Source: an uncultured Pelagibacteraceae bacterium (GTDB lineage Bacteria > Pseudomonadota > Alphaproteobacteria > Pelagibacterales > Pelagibacteraceae). Taken from it: a stretch of 64,000 nucleotides of DNA. How positions within the stretch are numbered: position 1 is the first letter of the stretch; each line of letters starts with the position of its first letter. Both the position numbers and the translations under genes were made by a program. Below are positions 51,134 through 61,417 of this stretch, one piece after another. The notes beneath the pieces were generated by a model. It worked only from the letters and a program-made list of their open reading frames with translations, made no database searches and was not told the origin of the DNA. Location of the stretch: positions 140,001 through 204,000 of the forward strand of contig CACOGI010000001.1 of assembly GCA_902626725.1 (NCBI GenBank), written 5' to 3'.

Positions 51134-52134
51134 TAAGAAATTTCGTGAAGATATTCTACTATATCGCACATTCTATTTGAAAAACCCCATTCATTATCAT
51201 ACCAAGCAGAAATTTTACCCATGTTTTTTCCAACTACATTTGTTAAGTTTGCATCAACGATTGATGATGAAGAATTATGATTAAAGTCAATTGAAACTAG
51301 TTTTTCTTTTGTGATTTCAAGAATCTTATTTTTTTTACTAAATTTTTGAAATGCCAAATTTATTTTTTCAACACTTAATTCTTTTTTTGTGCAAAAAACA
51401 AGCTCAATTAATGAAACATTAGGAGTTGGAACCCTCATTGCTACACCTTCTAATTTTCCTTTTAGCGAGGGTATAATTTCACTAATTGCTTTAGATGCGC
51501 CAGTTGAGGTTGGCACAATTGATTGGCTTGCAGACCGAGCTCTTCTTAGGTCTTTATGAGAATTATCTAAAATTCTTTGATCACTCGTGAAAGCATGAAT
51601 TGTTGTCATAAAACCCTTCTCAATTTCAAAATTTTCATGCAACACATGAGCTACTGGTGCAAGACAATTAGTTGTGCATGATGCAGCAGAAATAATCTTA
51701 TCATCTTTTTTTAATGTTGACTCATTGACACCAAATACAACTGTTTTATCTGCATTTTTACAAGGCGCTGACACAATAACTTTTTTTGCTCCATTTTTAA
51801 TATGTGGTTTTAATTTATCTTTTGAATTAAATTTACCTGTGCATTCAAAAACATAATCCACACCATATTTTTTCCAATTTATATTATTAAGATCTGTTTC
51901 TTGAGTGAAAGAAATTTTATTTTTGTTAATAATAAGGTGCTTATTATCAAAACTAACATCTGCTCCAAATTTTCCATGAATTGAGTCATATTTTAATAAA
52001 GTTGAACAAATTTCAGAATTTGTTCTATTATTTATATGTTTTATCTCAATATTCTTATTGCCATTTTCAATAATAGATCGAACTATCATTCTTCCTATTC
52101 TACCCATTCCATTTATTCCAATTTTTATTTTCAT
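51133..52134 (-). CDS. gap: Type I glyceraldehyde-3-phosphate dehydrogenase
   Basis: [46 protein letters not shown]. Confidence 0.97.
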   Translation of the reverse strand: MKIKIGINGMGRIGRMIVRSIIENGNKNIEIKHINNRTNSEICSTLLKYDSIHGKFGADVSFDNKHLIINKNKISFTQETDLNNINWKKYGVDYVFECTGKFNSKDKLKPHIKNGAKKVIVSAPCKNADKTVVFGVNESTLKKDDKIISAASCTTNCLAPVAHVLHENFEIEKGFMTTIHAFTSDQRILDNSHKDLRRARSASQSIVPTSTGASKAISEIIPSLKGKLEGVAMRVPTPNVSLIELVFCTKKELSVEKINLAFQKFSKKNKILEITKEKLVSIDFNHNSSSSIVDANLTNVVGKNMGKISAWYDNEWGFSNRMCDIVEYLHEIS

Positions 52135-54074
52135 AATTTTTCTTTAATCTTTTCAATTATGTTTTCCGAATTTAAATTAAAGTAGTCATAAATTTTCTTG
52201 TAAGGAGCACTTTTGCCAAAATCGTCAATTCCAAAATTTAATCCATTTTTACCTGTATATTTTTTCCAAAAATTTGTTTCTGACGCTTCTATCGATACGA
52301 CGAGTCTAGTTTCACTTAAAATTTTGTTCTTATAATCTTCACTTTGCTGATCAAATAATTCATGACAGGGCATTGATATTATTTTTGAATAAATACCATC
52401 TGTGGCTAATTTATGTCCTACATCACTTGCTAAACTAGTTTCGGATCCAGTTGCTATGATTGTAACACTTATATTATCACCTGTTCTTAAAATTTCATAA
52501 GCACCTAAGGAGGTTTCATTTTTGGAAGTATCTTTTAATCTAACAGGATCAATTCCTTGTCTAGTTAAAGCTATTACACTTGGTGTACTTTTACTTTCAA
52601 GAGCTAATTGCCAACATTCAAAAGTTTCAATTGTATCCGAAGGTCTAAAAACATTTAAATTTGGAATTGATCTTAAACTCGCTAATTGTTCAATAGGTTG
52701 ATGAGTTGGGCCATCTTCACCTAAGCCAATAGAGTCATGTGTAAAAACATATATTACTCTTTGCTTCATCATTGCTGCTAGTCGGATAGAGGGTTTACAA
52801 TAGTCACTAAATATTAAAAAAGTTCCACCATATGGAATTAAATTACTGTGTAAGGCAATTCCATTCATTATTCCGCACATTGCATGTTCTCGAACTCCAT
52901 AATGAATGTAGTTTCCTGAAAAATTACCTGGTTTAATTATTTTATGATATTTGGTTTTTGTATTATTTGATCCAGCTAAGTCGGCTGAACCACCAATCAT
53001 ATTAGGTAATTTAGCCACAATATCTAAAAATATTTCAGATGATTTTCTTGTAGCCAGTGGTTTTAAATCTTTTAAATAATCATTTTTTGCTTTTTCAATT
53101 GAACTTTTTAATGAGTTTAAATTTTTAAAATTAGAAAAAATTTTTTTGTATTTAAACTCATGTTTTTTTGCCTTTTTTCTTGCTACATCTCCAATTTTTC
53201 TCCATTCTTTTAATAATTCATCTGGTATCTTAAAGGGTTCATGATTCCATTTTAGTCTTTTTCTAACGAGCTTAATTTCATCTTCTCCTAAAGGACTACC
53301 ATGCGACGAAGCTTTACCACCTTTGTTCGGAGATCCGTAGCCAATTGTTGTTTTACAAGAAATTGCAACAGGCCTCTTAGACGATTGCGCTTTTTTTAGT
53401 GTTTTCTTTATTTCTTTATAATCGTGACCATTAATTTTTAGATAATTCCAACCATAGCTTTTAAACCTTTTTTCATGATTGTCTGAAACAGCCAAACTAG
53501 TTGGTCCATCAATTGATATGGAGTTGTTATCAAAAAGGAGAATAAGATTTTTTAATTTTAAATGTCCAGCTAAACTTAATGCTTCGTGACTTATTCCCTC
53601 CATTAAACATCCATCACCTGCTAGAACATAAGTTTTGTGATTGATAATTTTTTTTCCTAATCTTTTTTTTAAAATTTCTTCTGAAATTGCAAAACCAACC
53701 GCATTAGATATACCTTGACCCAATGGTCCAGTGGTAGTTTCAATTCCTGTACTTGGATGATATTCTGGATGCCCAGCACAAATAGAATTTAATTGTCTAA
53801 AGTTTTGAATATCATTTAAAGATATACATTTATAACCGGTTAGATGAAGAAGACTGTAAAGCAACATGGATCCATGACCCGCTGAAAGAACAAAACGATC
53901 TCTATTAATCCAATCTGGATTTTTTGGATTAAAATTTAAAAAATCTTTAAAGAGAACTGTAGCTACATCAGCCATACCCATTGGCATTCCAGGATGTCCA
54001 GAATTAGCTTTTTGAACAGCATCGATGGACAAAAATCTAATACAATTAGCTAAATCTCTATATAGTTTGTTCAA
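52131..54074 (-). CDS. tkt: Transketolase
   Basis: [61 protein letters not shown]. Confidence 0.97.
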   Translation of the reverse strand: MNKLYRDLANCIRFLSIDAVQKANSGHPGMPMGMADVATVLFKDFLNFNPKNPDWINRDRFVLSAGHGSMLLYSLLHLTGYKCISLNDIQNFRQLNSICAGHPEYHPSTGIETTTGPLGQGISNAVGFAISEEILKKRLGKKIINHKTYVLAGDGCLMEGISHEALSLAGHLKLKNLILLFDNNSISIDGPTSLAVSDNHEKRFKSYGWNYLKINGHDYKEIKKTLKKAQSSKRPVAISCKTTIGYGSPNKGGKASSHGSPLGEDEIKLVRKRLKWNHEPFKIPDELLKEWRKIGDVARKKAKKHEFKYKKIFSNFKNLNSLKSSIEKAKNDYLKDLKPLATRKSSEIFLDIVAKLPNMIGGSADLAGSNNTKTKYHKIIKPGNFSGNYIHYGVREHAMCGIMNGIALHSNLIPYGGTFLIFSDYCKPSIRLAAMMKQRVIYVFTHDSIGLGEDGPTHQPIEQLASLRSIPNLNVFRPSDTIETFECWQLALESKSTPSVIALTRQGIDPVRLKDTSKNETSLGAYEILRTGDNISVTIIATGSETSLASDVGHKLATDGIYSKIISMPCHELFDQQSEDYKNKILSETRLVVSIEASETNFWKKYTGKNGLNFGIDDFGKSAPYKKIYDYFNLNSENIIEKIKEKL

Positions 54075-54129
54075 AAAATTATCCTGTCTAGACTAAGAAG
54101 ATTCTATTTAATAATATAATAATATATAT

Positions 54130-54453
54130 ATGAATTCTGTGATCGAAAAAGAAAAAAAATTAAATTTAGCGTTAACAAAATTAAAAAACTTAAATCTTAG
54201 AAATCCAGATATTAAAAAAAACATAGAAAACTTAAACTCTCAAAAAAATCAATTAGAAATTGAAAAACAAGAATTAGAGGAAAAATATAAAACTTTAACA
54301 GAAGAATATAATAATTTAAGTGAGAAATTAGACCAATTCCAAAGTCAGGAGAAAATTGAGGAAAAAAAACAATTAGAATTTTCTGAAAAAATTGATGAAT
54401 TAAATCAAGAAACAGATACTTTATTAGATGAGTTAGATAAATGGCAAACGTAA
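54130..54453 (+). CDS. Small coiled-coil protein (DUF4164-like)
   Basis: Glu/Lys-rich heptad-like protein directly upstream of zapA. Confidence 0.6.
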   Translation: MNSVIEKEKKLNLALTKLKNLNLRNPDIKKNIENLNSQKNQLEIEKQELEEKYKTLTEEYNNLSEKLDQFQSQEKIEEKKQLEFSEKIDELNQETDTLLDELDKWQT

Positions 54454-54884
54454 GTATTAAGTTTAATGGTAAAGAATTTTTATTATCCTGTGAAGATGGG
54501 CAAGAGGAACATTTGGAAGAGTTATTAATACAAATAAATCAAAAATTTAATAGTTTAAAAAATGATCTTGGAAATCTTGGAGAAAATAAGCTTTTGTTGA
54601 TTACTGCAGTAAAAGTAATGGATGAATATTTTGAAACAAAAAAAAAAGTTGATCAAAAAAAAGAAGAATTAAAAAATCTTTCTAATAAATTTAAAGAATT
54701 AAGATCATTGATATATGAATATCGTGATAAAAAAGAGAGTGAGATAAATGAATTAAATGAAAATCACAATAAATTAAAAGATGAAATTGAGGTTAATCAA
54801 AGAAATTATGAAAAACTAATTGGTGAAGCAGCTGATGAAATTTCGAATTTTGTCAAAAAAGCAAATTTAGAAAATCTATCTTAA
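54441..54884 (+). CDS. zapA: Cell division protein ZapA
   Basis: ANVSIKFNGKEFLLSCEDGQEEHLEELLIQINQKF, LLITAVKVMDEYFE. Confidence 0.8.
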   Translation: MANVSIKFNGKEFLLSCEDGQEEHLEELLIQINQKFNSLKNDLGNLGENKLLLITAVKVMDEYFETKKKVDQKKEELKNLSNKFKELRSLIYEYRDKKESEINELNENHNKLKDEIEVNQRNYEKLIGEAADEISNFVKKANLENLS

Positions 54885-54893
54885 TAAATTCCA

Positions 54894-55424
54894 GTGAATA
54901 AATCCCAAATTAGAAAAAAAATACTAAAAGCTAGAAAACAAAATAATTTAAAAAACTTAAATATAAGTTTTGAAAAGATTTCTAAAATCCTAAAAAAAAC
55001 AAAAACTATTGGAAAAACGATTGGTGGGTATTATCCGTACAATTATGAGATAGACACAATTGAAATCTTGAAGATATTTGAGAAAAAGAAATATAATATT
55101 TCACTTCCTAAAATAAAAAAGAACTCTCAAATGAACTTTTTTTACTGGTCAACGAAAGATCCTCTTATAATTAATGATTATGGAATACCTGAGCCAATTT
55201 CAAAAAAAGTTGTCTATCCAAATATTTTATTAGTACCACTTGTTGCCTTTGACAAACATCTAAATAGAATTGGTTATGGTGGAGGTTTTTACGACAGATA
55301 TATTAATAAAATAAAAAAAAATAAAAAGATATTAACAATTGGTTTAGCTTTCTCTTTTCAAAAAGTAAAAAAAGTACCAATAAATAGTAATGATATTAAG
55401 TTAGATTTTATTATAACCAATTAA
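54894..55424 (+). CDS. 5-formyltetrahydrofolate cyclo-ligase
   Basis: GTG start; LVPLVAFDKHLNRIGYGGGFYDRYI. Confidence 0.92.
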   Translation: MNKSQIRKKILKARKQNNLKNLNISFEKISKILKKTKTIGKTIGGYYPYNYEIDTIEILKIFEKKKYNISLPKIKKNSQMNFFYWSTKDPLIINDYGIPEPISKKVVYPNILLVPLVAFDKHLNRIGYGGGFYDRYINKIKKNKKILTIGLAFSFQKVKKVPINSNDIKLDFIITN

Positions 55425-55432
55425 AAAATTAA

Positions 55433-56236
55433 ATGAAAATATTATTTTTAGGAGATGTTGTTGGAAGTGCAGGATGCTCAAAAATAACTAATAATCTTTT
55501 GGATCAAATAAAGATCAATAAAATTGATTTTGTGATTGTAAATGCTGAAAATGCAGCTGAAAGCGGAGTGGGTCTTACAAAGAAAATCTGTGAAGACTTT
55601 TTTAGATGTGGAGTTAATGTAATTACAACTGGTAATCACGTATGGGATCAAAAAGACATAATGAAATTTATAGATAAAGAAAACCGATTATTGCGCCCAA
55701 AAAATTTATTTGAACCCTCGCCTGGAAAAGGTTTTGGTATATTTACAACATCATCGAATATAAAGATAGGCGTTCTAAATCTTATGGGAAATGTTTTTAT
55801 GAAAAAATGTGATGATGTTTTCAAAGCTTCTGAAGAATTTGTGAATGAATTTAAATTAAAAAAGGATTATGATTTTTTAATTGTGGATTTTCATGGAGAA
55901 ATAACAAGTGAAAAAAATGCAATTGGACATTTCTTTGATGGTAAAGCTACACTAGTGGTTGGCACACATACACATATTCCTACAAATGATGCTAGAGTTT
56001 TAAAAAGTGGTACAGCTTATCAAACAGATGCTGGAATGTGTGGTGATTATGATTCAGTAATTGGTATGAATAAAGATAATTCATTAAACAGATTTATGAA
56101 AAAAGACTCAGTTAAACATTTTCCCGCCAAAGGTGAAGCTACTTTAAGCGGTGTTATTGTTGATTGTAATATAGAAACCGGTTTAGCAACATCTATTAAG
56201 AGTTACATTTATGGAGGCCAATTAAAAAGCATTTAA
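55433..56236 (+). CDS. YmdB-like metallophosphoesterase
   Basis: MKILFLGDVVGSAG, VNAENAAESGVGLT, VITTGNHVWDQKDI, VGTHTHIPTNDARVL. Confidence 0.93.
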   Translation: MKILFLGDVVGSAGCSKITNNLLDQIKINKIDFVIVNAENAAESGVGLTKKICEDFFRCGVNVITTGNHVWDQKDIMKFIDKENRLLRPKNLFEPSPGKGFGIFTTSSNIKIGVLNLMGNVFMKKCDDVFKASEEFVNEFKLKKDYDFLIVDFHGEITSEKNAIGHFFDGKATLVVGTHTHIPTNDARVLKSGTAYQTDAGMCGDYDSVIGMNKDNSLNRFMKKDSVKHFPAKGEATLSGVIVDCNIETGLATSIKSYIYGGQLKSI

Positions 56237-56239
56237 TCT

Positions 56240-56962
56240 ATGGCAGGACATTCACACTGGGCTGGTATAAAACATAAAAAAGGTAAAGCTGATAAGCAAA
56301 GGTCTAAGATTTTTTCAAAGCTTTCTAAAGAAATAACTGTTGCAGCAAAACTTGGAGATAAAGATCCAGGAATGAATCCACGGTTAAGATCTGCAATTCA
56401 AGCAGCACGTTCAGCAAATATGCCGAAAGATAATATAGAGAGAGCTATTGATAAATCATCTATCAACACTGAGTCGAATTTTGAAAATTTAAGATATGAG
56501 GGTTTTGGACCTGAAAGAGTGGCAGTTATAGTCGAAACATTAACTGATAATAAAAATAGGACTGCTTCAAATATCAGGACAATTTTTCAAAAAGCCGGAG
56601 GTAGTCTTGGAACACAAGGCTCTGCCTCACATAATTTTAATCAACTTGGAATAATCAAAATTGACAAAAAAGAGATTTCCGATGAACGAATTTTTGAACT
56701 TGCAATTGAGGCAGGTGCAGATGAATGTAAAACAAACGATGATTTTCATGAAATTCAATGTGCTGTTTCTGAAATCTATAATGTTAAAAAAGAATTAGAA
56801 AAGGAAATAAGTAATTTTATATCAACGGAAATTGAGTGGATCTCGCTTAATAGCATTGAAATTTCAAAAGAAAAAAGCGAGGATTTGATTAATTTTTTTT
56901 ACACATTAGAAGAGAATGACGATGTACAAAATATTTTTTCAAATGCCAAATTTATAAAATAA
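56240..56962 (+). CDS. yebC: YebC/PmpR family protein
   Basis: MAGHSHWAGIKHKKGKADKQRSKIFSKLSKEITVAAK. Confidence 0.97.
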   Translation: MAGHSHWAGIKHKKGKADKQRSKIFSKLSKEITVAAKLGDKDPGMNPRLRSAIQAARSANMPKDNIERAIDKSSINTESNFENLRYEGFGPERVAVIVETLTDNKNRTASNIRTIFQKAGGSLGTQGSASHNFNQLGIIKIDKKEISDERIFELAIEAGADECKTNDDFHEIQCAVSEIYNVKKELEKEISNFISTEIEWISLNSIEISKEKSEDLINFFYTLEENDDVQNIFSNAKFIK

Positions 56963-56965
56963 ACT

Positions 56966-57460
56966 ATGTTAATTATTGGAATAGACCCTGGTATATCTGG
57001 ATCAATTTGTTTCTTGAAAGATGGGAAAATCATCGATGTTATTGAAATGCCCACAATGGCAGAAGGAAAAAAAAATAAAAGACAAGTCAATGGTTCTCAA
57101 ATTTATAATGAATTTTTAAAAAAATTGAATGAATTTAAAAATCAAGAGATCAGAGTAATAATCGAACAAGTTTCTGCAATGCCTGGTCAAGGCGTTACAA
57201 GTATGTTTAATTTTGGCCAGTCTTTTGGGATATTAAAAGGAATTTGCTCAGCCATGCGATTACCTATGTATTTTGTTAGACCAACTAAGTGGAAAAAATA
57301 TTTTAATTTGATAAATTCTGAAAAAGACGCAAGTAGAACAAAAGCAATAGAAATATTTCCTTATTTTTCGTCACAATTAGCAAAAAAAAAAGATTCTAAT
57401 AAGGCTGACGCTATTTTGATTGCAAGTTTTTATTATGAAACTTACAAAAATGAGGATTGA
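56966..57460 (+). CDS. ruvC: RuvC-like Holliday junction resolvase, phage-type
   Basis: LIIGIDPGISGSICFL, IIEQVSAMPGQGVTSMFNFGQSFGILKGI, VRPTKWKKYF, KADAILIASFY; motifs resemble phage-associated RuvC-like proteins more than classical RuvC. Confidence 0.8.
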   Translation: MLIIGIDPGISGSICFLKDGKIIDVIEMPTMAEGKKNKRQVNGSQIYNEFLKKLNEFKNQEIRVIIEQVSAMPGQGVTSMFNFGQSFGILKGICSAMRLPMYFVRPTKWKKYFNLINSEKDASRTKAIEIFPYFSSQLAKKKDSNKADAILIASFYYETYKNED

Positions 57461-57512
57461 TGGATAAAAAATTAAGACAAAATCATGACACATTTAAGTG
57501 TGAGAAGGTGCT

Positions 57513-58187
57513 ATGGAAGCAGATATATCAACTCAGGCAGTAGGACTAGCCTCAAGCGCCGATTTTTCTTTAATGAATTTATTTATTCGTGCTGATATAA
57601 TTGTAAAATCAGTAATCATATTATTAATAGTTTGCTCAATTTATTCTTGGGCGGTCATTATAGAAAAATTTAGATTATTTAAAAAAATAAATGAATCTTC
57701 TGATGAATTTGAAAAAAAGTTTTGGAATTCTAAATCTGCTGAATCTATGTATAACAATCTTCCAGCAAGCACTGAGGATCCGATGGCGTTAGTATTTAAA
57801 GAAGCTATGCAAAGTTTATTAAAAAGAAAATCAAAATCAGATTTAAATGCAAGAATGACCACAATGTTAGAAACTGGAATTGAAAGACAAATGTCAAAAA
57901 TTAGTAAGGGTTTTACTTTTTTGGCAACTGTCGGTTCTACCGCTCCATTTATTGGTTTGTTTGGAACAGTTTGGGGTATAATGAATTCTTTCCAGTCAAT
58001 TGCAATTTCAAGAAATACTAGTTTAGCAATAGTTGCACCTGGTATTGCAGAGGCACTTTTTGCAACTGCATTAGGATTGTTAGCAGCCATACCAGCTGTA
58101 ATTGCTTATAACAAATTTAATAACGATTCAATTAAGTATTCTCAAAAATTAGAAAATTTTTCAAAAAGATTTTTAACAATTATTTAA
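57513..58187 (+). CDS. tolQ: Tol-Pal system protein TolQ
   Basis: ATVGSTAPFIGLFGTVWGIMNSFQSI, IAEALFATALGLLAAIPAVIAYN. Confidence 0.96.
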   Translation: MEADISTQAVGLASSADFSLMNLFIRADIIVKSVIILLIVCSIYSWAVIIEKFRLFKKINESSDEFEKKFWNSKSAESMYNNLPASTEDPMALVFKEAMQSLLKRKSKSDLNARMTTMLETGIERQMSKISKGFTFLATVGSTAPFIGLFGTVWGIMNSFQSIAISRNTSLAIVAPGIAEALFATALGLLAAIPAVIAYNKFNNDSIKYSQKLENFSKRFLTII

Positions 58188-58188
58188 G

Positions 58189-58605
58189 ATGGCTTTTAAA
58201 TTAAATCGTTCATCAAAAGAACCAATGAGCGAAATAAATGTGACTCCATTTGTTGATGTGATGTTGGTTCTTCTGATTATATTCATGGTTACTGCTCCTT
58301 TACTTACTGTAGGTGTACAAGTTGATTTGCCCGAAAGTTCAGCTGATTCTCTTCCTGAGGAAACAGAGCCTCTTACTTTATCAATTAATTCAAAAGGAGA
58401 AATTTTTATTCAAGAGTCCAAGGTAGAATATGAAAAAATTATAGCAAAAGTTTTAGCTGTTTCAAAGAATAGAACAGATACAAGGATTTATGTGAGAGGA
58501 GATAAGACAATTAATTATGGTAGAGTACTAGAGATTATGGGTCTTTTATCAGGCTCTGGTTTTACAAAAGTAGCATTGATATCAGAGCCTTACAAAGAAA
58601 GGTAA
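58189..58605 (+). CDS. tolR: Tol-Pal system protein TolR
   Basis: MSEINVTPFVDVMLVLLIIFMVTAPLL. Confidence 0.96.
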   Translation: MAFKLNRSSKEPMSEINVTPFVDVMLVLLIIFMVTAPLLTVGVQVDLPESSADSLPEETEPLTLSINSKGEIFIQESKVEYEKIIAKVLAVSKNRTDTRIYVRGDKTINYGRVLEIMGLLSGSGFTKVALISEPYKER

Positions 58606-58612
58606 ATTTACG

Positions 58613-59422
58613 ATGAGTAGAAGTATTATAATCTCTTCTATATTACACGCACTATTGATAATGATTACAGCAATGAGTTTGCCTTTTTTAGCAAAAAAAC
58701 CAATTGATCTTCCACCAATAGTTTCGATTGAATTAATTCAAATAACTGACAAAACAAATATTCCATTTGCGCCAAAAGCAAAAAAAACAATTGAGAAAAT
58801 AAAAGAAAAAGAAAAAAAACTAGTTTCAGAGCAAGCACCACCAAAAAAAATAAAAAAAATTAAGCCAGACTCAGTTCCGATGCCTGATGATGAGGTTAAA
58901 AAATTAGAAAAACCAAAAGAAGATAAACAGAATCCAGAAAAAATTGATGAGGAAATTAAGCAAGTGTCTGAATTTGAAAAAGATGAATTATTTGATCCAA
59001 ATAATATAGCTGCATTAATTGACAAATCTAAAGAGGAAGTTGCAGAAACAACTAAAAAAACAAATAAAGTGACTCAGGACCAAGAGAGAAGTGTTGAGAA
59101 TGTTGGATTGTCTTTAAGTGAGGAAGATGCCTTAAAAGCACAAATTTTTGGTTGTTGGAGTATTCCATTGGGATTACCATACAATGAGAATTTATTAGTA
59201 AGGATCAAACTAAAGTTAAAACCAGATGGAAGCATAATTAGTTCCGAAATTTTAGATCATGCAAGGATGAATAAACCGGGACAGGGTTTTTATAAAGTTT
59301 TGGCAGAAAGTGCGTTAAGAGCGATAAAACTCTGCCAACCTTTAAGAGTTCCGTCTACCGGATATGAGAGATGGAAAGATTTACAATTAAATTTTGATGC
59401 AAGAGAGATGCTAGAAGGATAA
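58613..59422 (+). CDS. tolA: TolA-like energy-transduction protein
   Basis: N-terminal TM, Lys/Pro/Glu-rich middle, C-terminal FGCWSIPLGLPYNENLLVRIKLKLKPDGSI; position between tolR and tolB. Confidence 0.85.
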   Translation: MSRSIIISSILHALLIMITAMSLPFLAKKPIDLPPIVSIELIQITDKTNIPFAPKAKKTIEKIKEKEKKLVSEQAPPKKIKKIKPDSVPMPDDEVKKLEKPKEDKQNPEKIDEEIKQVSEFEKDELFDPNNIAALIDKSKEEVAETTKKTNKVTQDQERSVENVGLSLSEEDALKAQIFGCWSIPLGLPYNENLLVRIKLKLKPDGSIISSEILDHARMNKPGQGFYKVLAESALRAIKLCQPLRVPSTGYERWKDLQLNFDAREMLEG

Positions 59423-59430
59423 TATAAATT

Positions 59431-60771
59431 ATGATAAAAAAAATATTTTTAATCCTAATAATTTTTTTCCCATTCAATTCTTATGGATTAATTAAAGTTG
59501 ATATCACAAGAGGTAATTTAAACCCTCTTCCTTTAGCAGTCTCACCTTTAGCAATTGATGATAATTCTAAAAAAGAATTTGAAAAAATTTTGGATAAGAA
59601 AAATATTGGATCAGAAATATCAACAATTGTGGAAAAAAATTTAAAAACTTCTGGTTTATTTAATCCTTTAAATAAAGAAGCTTTTTTACAGAAACCTGAC
59701 ATAGCAAATTTAAAACCTAGATTTGAGGATTGGCAACTAATTAAAGCTCAGGCATTAATTACCGGTAAAGTAAGTTATGTAGATGAAAAATTAAGAGTTG
59801 AATTTAGGTTGTGGGATATTTTGGCTGGTAGAGAAATGATGGCGTTAGCATTTACAACCGTACCAACAAATTGGCGAAGAGTTGGACACATAATTTCTGA
59901 CAAAGTTTATGAAAGATTGACAGGTGAAAAAGGTTATTTTGATACAAGAATAATTTATGTAGCTGAGGAAGGTCCAAAAACACAAAGAGTTAAAAAATTA
60001 GCAATAATGGATCAAGATGGATTTAATAACAAATTTTTGACTCTTGGTAATGAATTAGTTTTAACTCCAAGATTTAATAGAACAAGTCAGATGGTTACAT
60101 ATTTATCTTATTTTAGAAATCTTCCTCGAGTTTATTTGCTTGATATAGAAACGGGAACTCAAGAGGTTGTTGGAGATTTTCCAGGAATGACATTTGCACC
60201 AAGATTTTCTCCTGATGGAAAAAAAATTATAATGAGTTTTGCTAAAGATGGAAACTCAGATATTTATACAATGGATTTAGAAAGTAGAGTCGTTGATCGA
60301 ATCACAAACCATCCTTCAATAGATACTTCACCCTCTTACTCTCCTGATGGAAAGTATATCTCCTTTAATTCTGACAGAAGTGGTTATCAACAAATATATG
60401 TGATGGATAGTAATGGAAAAAATGTGAAAAGAATTTCTTTTGGAAACGGACTTTATGGCACTCCTGTATGGTCTCCAAGAGGAGATTTAATCGCTTTTAC
60501 AAAATTACATAAAGGTAAATTTTATATTGGTGTAATGAGAACTGATGGATCAGGTGAAAGACTATTAACAGAAAATTTTTATCAGGAGGCACCATCGTGG
60601 TCACCAAATGGAAGAGTTTTAATTTTTTATAGAGAAACAAAAACTGATGATAAGGGAGAGGGATTTTCTGCAAAATTATGGTCAATTGACCTTACGGGCT
60701 ATAATGAGCGTCAAGTAAAGACTCCAACAGATGCCTCAGACCCATCTTGGTCATCTTTATTAAGTAATTAG
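59431..60771 (+). CDS. tolB: Tol-Pal system beta-propeller protein TolB
   Basis: Repeated SPDGKKI / YSPDGKYISFNSDRSGYQQIYVMD / WSPRGDLIAF propeller motifs. Confidence 0.97.
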   Translation: MIKKIFLILIIFFPFNSYGLIKVDITRGNLNPLPLAVSPLAIDDNSKKEFEKILDKKNIGSEISTIVEKNLKTSGLFNPLNKEAFLQKPDIANLKPRFEDWQLIKAQALITGKVSYVDEKLRVEFRLWDILAGREMMALAFTTVPTNWRRVGHIISDKVYERLTGEKGYFDTRIIYVAEEGPKTQRVKKLAIMDQDGFNNKFLTLGNELVLTPRFNRTSQMVTYLSYFRNLPRVYLLDIETGTQEVVGDFPGMTFAPRFSPDGKKIIMSFAKDGNSDIYTMDLESRVVDRITNHPSIDTSPSYSPDGKYISFNSDRSGYQQIYVMDSNGKNVKRISFGNGLYGTPVWSPRGDLIAFTKLHKGKFYIGVMRTDGSGERLLTENFYQEAPSWSPNGRVLIFYRETKTDDKGEGFSAKLWSIDLTGYNERQVKTPTDASDPSWSSLLSN

Positions 60772-60852
60772 ATAAATTATCTTGATTTTTAGACTTGAAA
60801 CCTCTATTGAATTGTGGAAGATTAAAGCTAAGCAAATTGATCAAGGAGTTTT

Positions 60853-61332
60853 ATGAATTTTAACAAAGTTTTAAAAAATGCAATTTTAGTTTTCGTTGCA
60901 TGTTTAGCACTTTCTGCTTGTGCAACTAAAAAAGCAGGAACAGGTCAAATGCAGGGTGATGTTTATACCGGCACAGACTCTGTTGAATATTTAGCATCAG
61001 GTGTGCCTGATAGAGTTTTTTTCGCAACAAATGAGTCAGTCTTAACTACTGCATCTAGAGAAACATTAAGAAAACAAGCAGCATGGTTAAGAAAAAATTC
61101 TAAAGTTACAATAGTTTTAGAAGGTCATGCGGATGAGAGAGGTACCAGGGAATATAACTTAGCTTTAGGCGAAAGAAGAGCTAACGCAGCAAAAGATTAT
61201 TTAATGACCTATGGTATTTCATCAGATAGGATTTCTGTTTTAAGTTATGGAAAAGAAAGACCTGTAGACTCAGCATCTAATCCATTATCATGGTCTAAAA
61301 ATAGAAGATCAGTAACAGTAAAAGCTAATTAA
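60853..61332 (+). CDS. pal: Peptidoglycan-associated lipoprotein Pal
   Basis: Lipobox LSACA, OmpA-like EGHADERGTREYNLALGERRANAAKDYL. Confidence 0.97.
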   Translation: MNFNKVLKNAILVFVACLALSACATKKAGTGQMQGDVYTGTDSVEYLASGVPDRVFFATNESVLTTASRETLRKQAAWLRKNSKVTIVLEGHADERGTREYNLALGERRANAAKDYLMTYGISSDRISVLSYGKERPVDSASNPLSWSKNRRSVTVKAN

Positions 61333-61350
61333 TAAATTTTCAATTATTTA

Positions 61351-61389
61351 AAGACCCCAAAGAACTTTGTTCTATGGGGTCTTTTTTTT
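61351..61389 (+). terminator. Rho-independent terminator after pal
   Basis: AAAGACCCCAAAGAAC-TTT-GTTCTATGGGGTCTTTTTTTT: inverted repeat followed by T-tract. Confidence 0.85.
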
Positions 61390-61417
61390 GCCATCATTAT
61401 CTATACTACTAAACAAA

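Noticed and set aside
57641-58090. 149-aa minus ORF opposite tolQ
   Set aside because: Antisense to a conserved gene; typical shadow ORF.
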